NCBI RefSeq assembly: GCF_003355495.1
Contig: NZ_CP031337.1
Location: forward strand, 2,919,001 to 2,983,000
Direction: 5' to 3'
DNA length: 64,000 bases
Source of the DNA: Crenobacter cavernae
Lineage (GTDB): Bacteria; Pseudomonadota; Gammaproteobacteria; Burkholderiales; Chromobacteriaceae
Part shown: positions 8,010-18,007 of the stretch, piece after piece
Layout: every line of letters starts with the position of its first letter
Position numbering within the stretch: position 1 is the stretch's first letter
Notes under the pieces: model-generated
Databases searched by the model: none
Seen by the model: only the letters and a program-made list of their open reading frames with translations
Told to the model about the DNA's origin: nothing
Translations under genes and position numbers: made by a program

Positions 8010-9670
8010 AGCGCTGGTTCACACCCCTGGCCGTAGCCGGCCTCGCAGCGGTCCCGGCGTTCGCGCTGGCCGCCGGCGCCATCGAAGGCGAAGTCAAGCA
8101 GGCGGCGACCAACTGGTCCGCCATCGTCATGTTCTTCATCTTCGTCGCGTTCACGCTCGGCATCACCTACTGGGCGGCGCGCCGTACCAAGTCGGCGAGC
8201 GACTTTTACGCGGCCGGCGGCGGCATCTCCGGCTTCCAGAACGGCCTGGCGATCGCCGGCGACTATATGTCGGCGGCGTCCTTCCTCGGCATCTCGGCGA
8301 TGGTGTTCGACAAGGGCTACGACGGCCTGATCTACTCGATCGGCTTCCTGGTCGGCTGGCCGGTGATCCTGTTCCTCGTCGCCGAACGGCTGCGCAACCT
8401 CGGCAAGTACACCTTCGCCGACGTCGCGTCGTACCGGCTGAAGCAGGCGCCGGTCCGCATCTTCGCCGCCACCGGCACGCTGGTCGTCGTCGCGCTCTAC
8501 CTGATCGCGCAGATGGTCGGCGCCGGCAAGCTGATCCAGCTCTTGTTCGGCATGAACTACACTTCGGCGGTGGTTATCGTCGGCGTGCTGATGGTGATGT
8601 ACGTGATGTTCGGCGGCATGCTGGCGACCACCTGGGTGCAGATCATCAAGGCGGTGATCCTGCTCTTGGGCGCGAGCTTCATGGCCTTTATGGTGATGAA
8701 TTCCGCCGGCTTCAGCTTCGAGGGCATGTTCGCCAAGGCCGTCGAGGTCCATCCTAAGGCGAGCGAAATCATGGCGCCGGGCGGCCTGGTGTCCAACCCG
8801 ATCGACGCGATCTCGCTCGGCCTCGCGCTGATGTTCGGTACCGCCGGCCTGCCGCACATCCTGATGCGCTTCTTCACCGTCGCCGACGCCCGCGAGGCGC
8901 GCAAATCGGTGTTCTTCGCGACCGGCTTCATCGGCTACTTCTACATCCTGACCTTCATCATCGGCTTCGGCGCGATCTACCTGGTCGGCACCAACCCGTC
9001 CTTCCTCGACGACGCGGGCAAGATCATCGGCGGCAACAATATGGTCGCGGTGCACCTGGCCGATGCGGTCGGCGGCGACCTGTTCCTCGGCTTCATCTCG
9101 GCGGTGGCGTTCGCGACCATCCTCGCGGTGGTGGCCGGCCTGACGCTGTCCGGCGCGTCGGCGGTGTCGCACGACCTGTACGCCAGCGTGATCAAGAAGG
9201 GCCACGCCAACGAGGCCGACGAGATCCGCGTCTCCAAACTGACCACGCTGGCGCTCGGCGTGATCGCCATCCTCCTGGGCATCATCTTCGAGAAGCAGAA
9301 CATCGCGTTCATGGTCGGCCTCGCGTTCTCGATCGCGGCCTCGGCCAACTTCCCGCTACTGTTCCTGTCGATGTTCTGGAAAGGGCTGACCACCCGCGGC
9401 GCGGTGCTCGGCGGCTTCATCGGCCTCGCCAGCGCGGTGGGGCTGATCGTGGTCGGCCCGACCGTATGGGTTGACGTGCTGCACAACGAGACGGCACTGT
9501 TCCCGTACAAGAACCCGGCGATCTTCTCGATGACGCTGGCCTTCGTGTTCACCTGGCTGTTCTCGGTGCTCGACAGCTCGCGCCAGGCCCGCGATGAGAA
9601 GGCCAAGTTCGACGCGCAGTTCGTGCGCTCGATGACCGGCATCGGCGCCTCCGGCGCGTCCAAGCATTAA
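8006..9670 (+). CDS. actP: Cation/acetate symporter
   Basis: 554-residue sodium:solute symporter (SSS family) importing acetate and similar short monocarboxylates across the inner membrane. The N-terminus looks like a cleavable signal (residues 1-22), as in E. coli ActP (549 residues), followed by about 13 helices. AASFLGISAMVFDKGYDGL and ILAVVAGLTLSGASAVSHDL are hallmarks. It starts inside the yjcH stop codon and lies 52 bp before acs, forming an uptake-plus-activation operon. An uptake-like word at 9340 encodes Ser-Ala-Asn. Confidence 0.95.
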   Translation: MKRWFTPLAVAGLAAVPAFALAAGAIEGEVKQAATNWSAIVMFFIFVAFTLGITYWAARRTKSASDFYAAGGGISGFQNGLAIAGDYMSAASFLGISAMVFDKGYDGLIYSIGFLVGWPVILFLVAERLRNLGKYTFADVASYRLKQAPVRIFAATGTLVVVALYLIAQMVGAGKLIQLLFGMNYTSAVVIVGVLMVMYVMFGGMLATTWVQIIKAVILLLGASFMAFMVMNSAGFSFEGMFAKAVEVHPKASEIMAPGGLVSNPIDAISLGLALMFGTAGLPHILMRFFTVADAREARKSVFFATGFIGYFYILTFIIGFGAIYLVGTNPSFLDDAGKIIGGNNMVAVHLADAVGGDLFLGFISAVAFATILAVVAGLTLSGASAVSHDLYASVIKKGHANEADEIRVSKLTTLALGVIAILLGIIFEKQNIAFMVGLAFSIAASANFPLLFLSMFWKGLTTRGAVLGGFIGLASAVGLIVVGPTVWVDVLHNETALFPYKNPAIFSMTLAFVFTWLFSVLDSSRQARDEKAKFDAQFVRSMTGIGASGASKH

Positions 9671-9722
9671 GGCAATAAGCAAACCGGCCGCGCCCCCGGG
9701 CGCGGCCACCTAAGGAGATGCC

Positions 9723-11690
<1,968 letters not shown>

Positions 11691-11729
11691 AGCGCCTCAC
11701 TCCCTCGCGAGATCCGCCGCAGGGACTTC

Positions 11730-11759
11730 GGCCGCCCCCTCCAAGGGGCGGCCTTTTTT
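11730..11759 (+). terminator. Rho-independent terminator after acs
   Basis: GGCCGCCCC and GGGGCGGCC arms over a 6-base loop, then six T. A single uptake-like word (11771-11779) follows just downstream and is not part of the stem. Confidence 0.88.
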
Positions 11760-11873
11760 CGTTCCCGGGCTTGGCCGAGCCCCTTCTTTCGTAAAGCCCC
11801 TACCCTTCATGTGTTGAAGCCGCAAGGCCGCGGGTAGATAATTGTGCGTTTTGCCCAACCTTATCGGCAACGC

Positions 11874-12455
11874 ATGGATCTCGGACATTACCTGCTCGTT
11901 CTGGTCGCCGCCGTCCTCGTCAACAACGTCGTGCTGGTGCGCGTGCTCGGCCTGTGCCCGTTCATGGGGGTTTCCAAGAAGCTGGAAGCGTCGATCGGCA
12001 TGGGCGCCGCGACCGCCTTCGTGCTGACGCTCGGCGCCGGCACCAGCCACCTGATCAACGAACTGTTGACGTCGTTCGGCCTCGAATACCTGCGCACGCT
12101 GTCGTTCATCGTCGTGATCGCCGCCATCGTCCAGTTCACCGAGATGGCGATCCAGAAGACGAGCCCCTTGCTCTACCAGGTGCTCGGCATCTACCTGCCC
12201 TTGATCACCACCAACTGCGCGGTGCTCGGCGTGCCGCTGCTGAACGTCCAGGAGAAGCATAGCTTCGCCGAGTCGCTCGTGTTCGGCTTCGGCAGCGCGG
12301 CAGGCTTCTCGCTGGTGCTGATCCTGTTCGGCGCGATGCGCGAGAGGCTCGAGGGCGCCGACGTGCCAGCCCCGTTCAAGGGACCGGCGATCGCCTTCAT
12401 CACCGCCGGCCTGATGAGCCTCGCCTTCATGGGCTTCGGGGGGCTAGTGAAATGA
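11874..12455 (+). CDS. rsxA: Electron transport complex subunit RsxA/RnfA
   Basis: 193-residue membrane subunit with six helices of the Rnf/Rsx ferredoxin:NAD+ oxidoreductase. This complex moves electrons across the membrane and, in enterobacteria, helps keep SoxR reduced. I chose the ATG at 11874 because MDLGHYLLVLVAAVLVNNVV and the 193-residue length match E. coli RsxA exactly; an in-frame ATG at 11844 adds ten unlikely residues. LGLCPFMGVSKKLE is the conserved Cys-containing helix. First gene of rsxABCDGE-nth; its stop overlaps rsxB by 4 bp. Confidence 0.96.
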   Translation: MDLGHYLLVLVAAVLVNNVVLVRVLGLCPFMGVSKKLEASIGMGAATAFVLTLGAGTSHLINELLTSFGLEYLRTLSFIVVIAAIVQFTEMAIQKTSPLLYQVLGIYLPLITTNCAVLGVPLLNVQEKHSFAESLVFGFGSAAGFSLVLILFGAMRERLEGADVPAPFKGPAIAFITAGLMSLAFMGFGGLVK

Positions 12456-13024
12456 CGAGCCTTCTTGCCGCCATCGCGCTGATGGCCTTGCTCGCGCTGC
12501 TCTTGGGCAGCGTGCTCGGCTACGCGTCGGTCAAGTTCCGCGTCGAGTCCGACCCGCTAATCGACAAGATCGACGCCATCCTGCCGCAGACGCAGTGTGG
12601 CCAGTGCGGCCACCCGGGCTGCCGGCCGTACGCGAGAGCGATCGCCGATGGCGTCGACGACATCAACAAGTGCCCGCCCGGCGGCGAGGACGGCATCCGC
12701 AAGTTGGCCGAGCTTTTGGGCGTCGACTACAAGCCGTTCGACGAGGGCGCCGCGCAGCCGAAACCCAGATCGGTCGCGATCATCGACGAGGAAACCTGTA
12801 TCGGCTGCACGCTGTGCCTGCAGGCCTGTCCGGTCGACGCCATCCTCGGCGCGGCCAAGCAGATGCACACCATCATCGAGGCCGAATGCACCGGCTGCGA
12901 GCTGTGCGTCGCGCCGTGCCCGGTCGACTGCATCTCGATGCAGCCTGTCGAGGCGACGCTCAAGAGCTGGAAATGGGCGTATCCGGCCATCACTATCCAT
13001 CCCGTCAAGGAAAGCGCCGCATGA
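12452..13024 (+). CDS. rsxB: Electron transport complex iron-sulfur subunit RsxB/RnfB
   Basis: 190-residue ferredoxin-like subunit. An N-terminal hydrophobic anchor (residues 1-25) is followed by a 4Fe-4S domain with CGQCGHPGCRPYA near 49, then two CxxCxxCxxxCP ferredoxin motifs (CIGCTLCLQACP near 115 and CTGCELCVAPCP near 146). It passes electrons between RsxC and the membrane subunits. Both ends overlap neighbours by 4 bp (ATGA), showing tight translational coupling. An uptake-like word at 12704 reads Leu-Ala-Glu. Confidence 0.96.
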   Translation: MTSLLAAIALMALLALLLGSVLGYASVKFRVESDPLIDKIDAILPQTQCGQCGHPGCRPYARAIADGVDDINKCPPGGEDGIRKLAELLGVDYKPFDEGAAQPKPRSVAIIDEETCIGCTLCLQACPVDAILGAAKQMHTIIEAECTGCELCVAPCPVDCISMQPVEATLKSWKWAYPAITIHPVKESAA

Positions 13025-14928
13025 GAGTCCTCCACGCCTTCCACGGCGGCGTCCACCCGCCCGAGAACAAGGCGCAGTCGACCGGCACGCCAATTGCCAC
13101 AGCGCCTATCCCGCCGCGCCTTTTCGTACCGATGAGCCAGAGCCTCGGCAACGCGGCGCTGCCGTGCGTCAAGACCGGCGACGAGGTGCTCAAGGGCCAG
13201 AAGATCGGCGAAGCCGACGGCCGGCTGTCGGCCGCCGTCCACGCGCCGACCTCGGGCAAGATCGTAGACATCGCGCCGCACGCCTACGCCCATCCGTCAG
13301 GGTTGGCCGAGCTCTGCGTCGTGATCGAGCCGGACGGGCTCGACGCCTGGGGCGAGCGCAAGCCGCTCGCCGACTGGCAGGCGCTACCCGCCGCCGACGT
13401 GCGCGCCTTCCTCGCCGACATGGGCGTGGTCGGCCTCGGCGGTGCGGTGTTCCCGACCCACCTCAAGCTTTCCGCACCGTCGCTCGACACACTCGTCATC
13501 AACGGCGCCGAGTGCGAACCCTTCATCAGCTGCGACGACATGCTGATGCGCGAACGCGCCGCCGACGTCGTCGCCGGCATAACTATCGTCGCGACGCTGA
13601 TGCGGCCCAAGGAAATCCTGATCGGCATCGAGGACAACAAGCCCGAGGCGATCGCCGCGATGCGCGAAGCCTGTAAAGGAAATCATTTCGAGGTCGTCAC
13701 CGTACCGACCATCTACCCGAGCGGCGGCGCCAAGCAGCTGATCCGGCGGCTCACCGGCAAGGAAGTGCCGCACGGCACGCGCTCTACCGACATGGGCGTG
13801 CAGTGCTTCAACGTCGCGACCGTCTATACGGTGGAGCGCGCGATCGAGCACGGCGAACCGGTGACCAGCCGTATCGTGACGCTGACCGGCGACGTCGAAC
13901 GGCCGCACAACGTCGAGGCGCTGATCGGCACGCCGATGAACTTCCTGATCGACTACGCCGGCCGGCGCACCGGCGTCAGCGAAGTACTGATGGGCGGCCC
14001 GATGATGGGCTTCGCGCTACCGGACGAGGACGCCGGCGTCACCAAGGCGAGCAACTGCCTGATCGCCAGGAGCCCGGCGCTGCTGCCCGATCGACCGCCG
14101 GCAATGCCGTGCATCCGCTGCGGCGACTGCGCGAGCGCCTGCCCGGCCGAGCTGCAGCCGATGGACCTCTACTGGTTTGCCAAGGCGAAGAACTTCGGCA
14201 AGGCGCAGGAATGGAAGCTGTTCGACTGCATCGAGTGCGGCGCGTGCAGCTACGTCTGCCCGAGCCAGATCCCGCTGGTCGACTACTACCGTTTCGCCAA
14301 GGGCGAGATCTGGGGCGCCGAGCGCGACAAGAAGGCCGCCGACCGCGCGCGTGCGCGCCACGAATTCCGCCAGTACCGCGTCGAGCGCGACAAGGAGGAA
14401 AAGGCGCAGCGCCTGGCCGAACGCGCCGCGGCGAAGGACCTCGCCGCGCCTAGCAGCCAGAGCACCCTGCCCGCCGACGACGCCAAGGCGGCAGCGATCC
14501 GCGCGGCGATGGAACGCGCGGCGAATGCGACCTCGGCCAACGTTGCTGCTCCGACGCTGAGCGACGACGCAAAGAAGGCGGCGATCGAAGCCGCGATGGC
14601 GCGCGCCGCCGCCCGAAAGGCAGAGAAGCAGGCCGGCGAAACCCAGCGCTCGGCCAACGTGACCCAACCCGCAGCGCCCGCCGGGATGGACGACGCGAAG
14701 AAAGCGGCGATCCAGGCCGCGCTGGAGCGTGCCGCCGCGCGCAAAGCCGAGAAGCAGGCCGCCGATACTCAAGAGCAGGGCTCGGCCAACAGGGTCAAAC
14801 CCGCTGGCCCCGCCACGATGGACGACGCGAAGAAAGCCGCGATCCAGGTCGCCATGGAACGCGCCGCCGCGCGCAAGGCGGTGCGCGAAGCGCAAGACGC
14901 CGGACAGAAAGACAAGAACCGCCGATGA
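13021..14928 (+). CDS. rsxC: Electron transport complex subunit RsxC/RnfC with C-terminal Ala/Lys repeats
   Basis: 635-residue peripheral subunit that binds NADH and FMN (GGAVFPTHLKLS near 141; GAECEPFISCDD near 162) and two 4Fe-4S clusters (CIRCGDCASACP from residue 364; CIECGACSYVCP about 40 residues later). The start at 13021 overlaps the rsxB stop; an open frame continues upstream but only as a shadow of rsxB. The C-terminal 150 residues are four imperfect Ala/Lys/Arg-rich helical repeats (DDAKKAAIxAAxERAAARKA). E. coli RsxC has similar repeats. Three of the linkers carry uptake-like words (see the repeat entry). It overlaps rsxD by 4 bp. Confidence 0.95.
   Translation: MRVLHAFHGGVHPPENKAQSTGTPIATAPIPPRLFVPMSQSLGNAALPCVKTGDEVLKGQKIGEADGRLSAAVHAPTSGKIVDIAPHAYAHPSGLAELCVVIEPDGLDAWGERKPLADWQALPAADVRAFLADMGVVGLGGAVFPTHLKLSAPSLDTLVINGAECEPFISCDDMLMRERAADVVAGITIVATLMRPKEILIGIEDNKPEAIAAMREACKGNHFEVVTVPTIYPSGGAKQLIRRLTGKEVPHGTRSTDMGVQCFNVATVYTVERAIEHGEPVTSRIVTLTGDVERPHNVEALIGTPMNFLIDYAGRRTGVSEVLMGGPMMGFALPDEDAGVTKASNCLIARSPALLPDRPPAMPCIRCGDCASACPAELQPMDLYWFAKAKNFGKAQEWKLFDCIECGACSYVCPSQIPLVDYYRFAKGEIWGAERDKKAADRARARHEFRQYRVERDKEEKAQRLAERAAAKDLAAPSSQSTLPADDAKAAAIRAAMERAANATSANVAAPTLSDDAKKAAIEAAMARAAARKAEKQAGETQRSANVTQPAAPAGMDDAKKAAIQAALERAAARKAEKQAADTQEQGSANRVKPAGPATMDDAKKAAIQVAMERAAARKAVREAQDAGQKDKNRR
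14470..14910 (+). repeat. Four tandem coding repeats in rsxC with uptake-like words in the linkers
   Basis: Four copies of a roughly 24-residue helical unit (DDAKKAAIxAAMERAAARKA) start near 14473, 14560, 14689 and 14821. The spacers differ in sequence, but three of them contain CTCGGCCAA, at 14532, 14649 and 14781, each read as Ser-Ala-Asn in the same frame and orientation. Confidence 0.85.
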
Positions 14929-15938
14929 CCTCCTCCCCCTTCATGGCCCGGCCGACGACGGTGTCGATGGTGATGCTCAAGGTGCTCGGCGCCTTGCTGC
15001 CCGGCATCGCGCTCTACGCGTGGTTCTACGGCGCCGGCATGCTGGTGCAGATCGCGCTGGCGAGCATCAGCGCGCTCGCCGCCGAGGCGGCGATGCTCAA
15101 GGCGCGCGGCCAGCCTATAGGCTTTTTCCTGAAGGACGGCAGCGCGCTCGTCACCGCGTGGCTGTTGGCGCTGTCGATGCCGCCGCTAGGCGCGTGGTGG
15201 ATGATCGTCGTCGCGACGCTGTTCGCCATAGTCATCGCCAAGCAGCTCTACGGCGGGCTCGGCAACAACCCGTTCAACCCGGCGATGGTCGGCTTCGCGG
15301 TAATGATCGTCGCCTTCCCGGCGCAGATGGCGCAGTGGGGCTCGGCAGGCGCACACCTTAGCGCCGGGGACCAGCTCGCCTATATCTTCACGCGCGCGCT
15401 GCCGCCGGGCGTCGACGCGATCGCGTCGGCGACGCCGCTCGACCACCTGAAAACGCAGCTCACGCTCGGCGCGTCGGTTGGCGACACGTTGGCCGAGCCG
15501 GTCTACGGGCATCTCGCCGGCGCCGGCGGCGAATGGATCGCGCTCGCGTATCTGGCGGGCGCGCTGTTCCTGTGGCGGAAAAGGCTGATCCCGTGGCAGA
15601 CGCCGCTCGCCATGCTCGCCGGCGTTGCCGCACTCGCGCTGCCCTTGTGGCTCGTCGACCCGGCGCACTTCGCGAACCCGCTGTTCCACGTCTTCGCCGG
15701 CGCGACGATGCTCGGCGCCGCCTTCATCGTCACCGACCCGGTGACTGGCCCGACCACGCCGCGCGGCCGCCTGATCTTCGGCTTCTCGGTCGGCGTGCTG
15801 GTCTATGTGATCCGCGTGTTCGGCGGCTTCCCCGACTCGGTCGCGTTCGCGGTGCTGATCATGAACATCGCCGTGCCCTTCATCGACCAGGCGACGCGGC
15901 CGCCGGCGTTCGGCGCCAAGAAGGGAGGCCGCGCATGA
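14925..15938 (+). CDS. rsxD: Electron transport complex subunit RsxD/RnfD
   Basis: 337-residue membrane subunit related to NqrB, with about nine helices and GNNPFNPAMVGFAVMIVAFP. Rnf/Nqr subunits of this type bind FMN covalently to a Thr in a DxxSGAT motif. Here the equivalent is D-A-I-A-S-A-T with Thr170, close to consensus but with Ser replacing Gly. TDPVTGPTTPRGRLIFG near the C-terminus is typical. Translationally coupled to rsxC and rsxG by ATGA overlaps. An uptake-like word lies at 15489. Confidence 0.95.
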   Translation: MTSSPFMARPTTVSMVMLKVLGALLPGIALYAWFYGAGMLVQIALASISALAAEAAMLKARGQPIGFFLKDGSALVTAWLLALSMPPLGAWWMIVVATLFAIVIAKQLYGGLGNNPFNPAMVGFAVMIVAFPAQMAQWGSAGAHLSAGDQLAYIFTRALPPGVDAIASATPLDHLKTQLTLGASVGDTLAEPVYGHLAGAGGEWIALAYLAGALFLWRKRLIPWQTPLAMLAGVAALALPLWLVDPAHFANPLFHVFAGATMLGAAFIVTDPVTGPTTPRGRLIFGFSVGVLVYVIRVFGGFPDSVAFAVLIMNIAVPFIDQATRPPAFGAKKGGRA

Positions 15939-16561
15939 ACGATACGCCGCAGTCTCAGGCGCGCCGCAGCGCGTTCACGCTGCTGGCGTTCGCCGTCGTG
16001 TGCACCGCGCTGCTCGGCGCAACCTACGCGCTGACTTCCGACCGGGTCGCCGCGAACGAGGCGGCGGCGCGCCGCGCGCTGATCGGCCAGACCTTGCCGG
16101 CGGGCAGCTTCGACAACGACCTGATCGCCGAAGCGCACCCGCTGAGCGCAGAGGACGCCGAAGCCCTGGGCCGCGACGACGGCGCGCGCGTCTACGTCGC
16201 GCGGCTCGCCGGCCAGACGACCGGCTACGTGTTCGAGGCGGCGGCGAGGAACGGCTACGGCGGGAGGATCGAGCTCCTGGTCGGTCTAAGTACCGACGGC
16301 GCGATCAGCGGCGTGCGCGTCGTGTCGCACAAGGAGACGCCGGGACTCGGCGACTATATCGACAGCGGCAAATCGGCGTGGCCGGGCCAGTTCCTCGGCC
16401 GGCGCGACGATAGCGACAAGGCGTGGAAGGTGAAGAAGGACGGCGGGCGCTTCGACGCGCCGGCCGGCGCGACCGTCTCGGCGCGCGCGGTCACCGGCGC
16501 GGTCGGCCGCGTCGCGCGCTACTGGCGCGACCATCAAACGCAACTGAAAACCCTGCCCTAG
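15935..16561 (+). CDS. rsxG: Electron transport complex subunit RsxG/RnfG
   Basis: 208-residue subunit with one N-terminal membrane helix (about residues 9-29) and a periplasmic FMN-binding domain. The flavinylation motif D-A-P-A-G-A-T places the FMN-carrying Thr at residue 180; attachment would need an ApbE flavin transferase, which is not in the window. The start at 15935 is set by the ATGA overlap with rsxD; a longer open frame upstream is a shadow. VVSHKETPGLGDYI is a family hallmark. Confidence 0.94.
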   Translation: MNDTPQSQARRSAFTLLAFAVVCTALLGATYALTSDRVAANEAAARRALIGQTLPAGSFDNDLIAEAHPLSAEDAEALGRDDGARVYVARLAGQTTGYVFEAAARNGYGGRIELLVGLSTDGAISGVRVVSHKETPGLGDYIDSGKSAWPGQFLGRRDDSDKAWKVKKDGGRFDAPAGATVSARAVTGAVGRVARYWRDHQTQLKTLP

Positions 16562-16570
16562 GGAAGCGCA

Positions 16571-17317
16571 ATGCTTACAAATTCTTCACCGGCCGACGGC
16601 TCGGCCAACGCCGACAAGGCCCGCTGGCGCAAGATCGCCGCAGACGGCCTGTGGAAACAGAACCCCGGCGTCGTGCAGCTTCTCGGCCTGTGCCCGGTGC
16701 TCGCGATCAGCTCTACCGTCGTCAACGGCGTGTCGCTCGGCCTCGCGACCGCGCTCGTCACCGCGCTGTCGGGCGCGACGGTCGCTGCGCTGCGCCACTT
16801 CATCCCAAACGAGATCCGCAACCCGGTGTTCATCATGATCATCGCCGCGCTGGTCACCTGCGTCGACATGGCAACCAATGCCTACCTGCACGGCCTGTAC
16901 GGCGTGCTCGGCATCTTCATCCCGCTGATCACGACCAACTGCATCGTGCTCGCGCGCGCCGAGGCGTTCGCATCCAAGAACCCGGTACGCGAATCGGCGC
17001 TCGACGGGCTTGCGATGGGCCTCGGGCTGACGCTGGTGCTGGCGGTGCTAGGGGCCTTACGCGAACTCATCGGCCGCGGCACGCTGTTCTCCGGCGCCGA
17101 GCTCGTGTTCGGCGACGCCGGCCGCGCACTCACCATCCACGTTGTCCCGGCCGAGCTGAACTACCAGTTCCTCATCGCGCTCTTGCCGCCGGGCGCCTTC
17201 CTCGGCCTCGGCTTCCTGATCGCGGCGAAGAACGCGTTCGACGCGAAGAGCAAGCATCGCGCGCTGCTGCGCTTGGCCGAGCCCCCTGCCCACCCCAAGC
17301 CCGAGGCCGCGCGATGA
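16571..17317 (+). CDS. rsxE: Electron transport complex subunit RsxE/RnfE
   Basis: 248-residue membrane subunit, homologous to RsxA, with six helices. WKQNPGVVQLLGLCPVLA near residue 28 is the conserved Cys helix, and GIFIPLITTNCIVLARAEAF follows. The N-terminus has an extra 20-residue polar stretch; its coding sequence contains an uptake-like word (16600) read as Ser-Ala-Asn. A second word sits near the 3' end (17273). It overlaps nth by 4 bp. Confidence 0.95.
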   Translation: MLTNSSPADGSANADKARWRKIAADGLWKQNPGVVQLLGLCPVLAISSTVVNGVSLGLATALVTALSGATVAALRHFIPNEIRNPVFIMIIAALVTCVDMATNAYLHGLYGVLGIFIPLITTNCIVLARAEAFASKNPVRESALDGLAMGLGLTLVLAVLGALRELIGRGTLFSGAELVFGDAGRALTIHVVPAELNYQFLIALLPPGAFLGLGFLIAAKNAFDAKSKHRALLRLAEPPAHPKPEAAR

Positions 17318-17946
17318 ACGCCGAAAAACGCCGCCAGATCTTCGAGCGCCTGCGCGACGCCAACCCCAAGCCGACGACCGAACTCGAGTACGCGACGCCG
17401 TTCCAGCTCTTGATCGCCGTACTGTTGTCGGCGCAGGCGACCGACGTCGGCGTCAACAAGGCGACGCGGCAGCTGTTCCCTATCGCGCCGACCGCCGAGG
17501 CGATGCAGGCGCTCGGCGTCGAAGGGCTCGAAGACTACATCAAGACGATCGGCCTCTATCGCACCAAGGCGAAGAACGCGATCGCGGCCTGCCGCATCCT
17601 CGTCGAGCAGTACGGCGGCGAAGTGCCGCAAACGCGCGAGGCGCTCGAGGCGCTGCCCGGCGTCGGCCGCAAGACGGCCAACGTCGTGCTCAACACCGCC
17701 TTCGGCCAGCCGACGATCGCGGTCGACACCCACATCTTCCGCGTCGCCAACCGCACCCGCCTCGCGCCGGGCAAGGACGTCCGCGAGGTCGAGGACAAAC
17801 TGATGAAGGTGGTGCCGGTGGAATTCCGCCATGACGCCCACCACTGGCTGATCCTGCACGGCCGTTACGTGTGCAAGGCGCGCCGCCCGGAATGCGAGCG
17901 CTGCCCGATCGCCGACCTCTGCGAATACCCGGCAAAAACGGTATGA
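17314..17946 (+). CDS. nth: Endonuclease III (base-excision DNA glycosylase/AP lyase)
   Basis: 210-residue enzyme (E. coli 211) that removes oxidised pyrimidines and cuts abasic sites. It has the helix-hairpin-helix LPGVGRKTANVVLNTAFG with the catalytic Lys, then the catalytic Asp in TIAVDTHIFRVANR. The 4Fe-4S loop is C-x6-C-x2-C-x5-C near the C-terminus. The start at 17314 overlaps the rsxE stop (ATGA). The order rsxABCDGE-nth is the same as in E. coli. Confidence 0.97.
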   Translation: MNAEKRRQIFERLRDANPKPTTELEYATPFQLLIAVLLSAQATDVGVNKATRQLFPIAPTAEAMQALGVEGLEDYIKTIGLYRTKAKNAIAACRILVEQYGGEVPQTREALEALPGVGRKTANVVLNTAFGQPTIAVDTHIFRVANRTRLAPGKDVREVEDKLMKVVPVEFRHDAHHWLILHGRYVCKARRPECERCPIADLCEYPAKTV

Positions 17947-18007
17947 TTGCTATATTACGTCGCATTTTTGCGGCGCACACCTGACACCGACAAGAAAGGA
18001 CAAGTCA

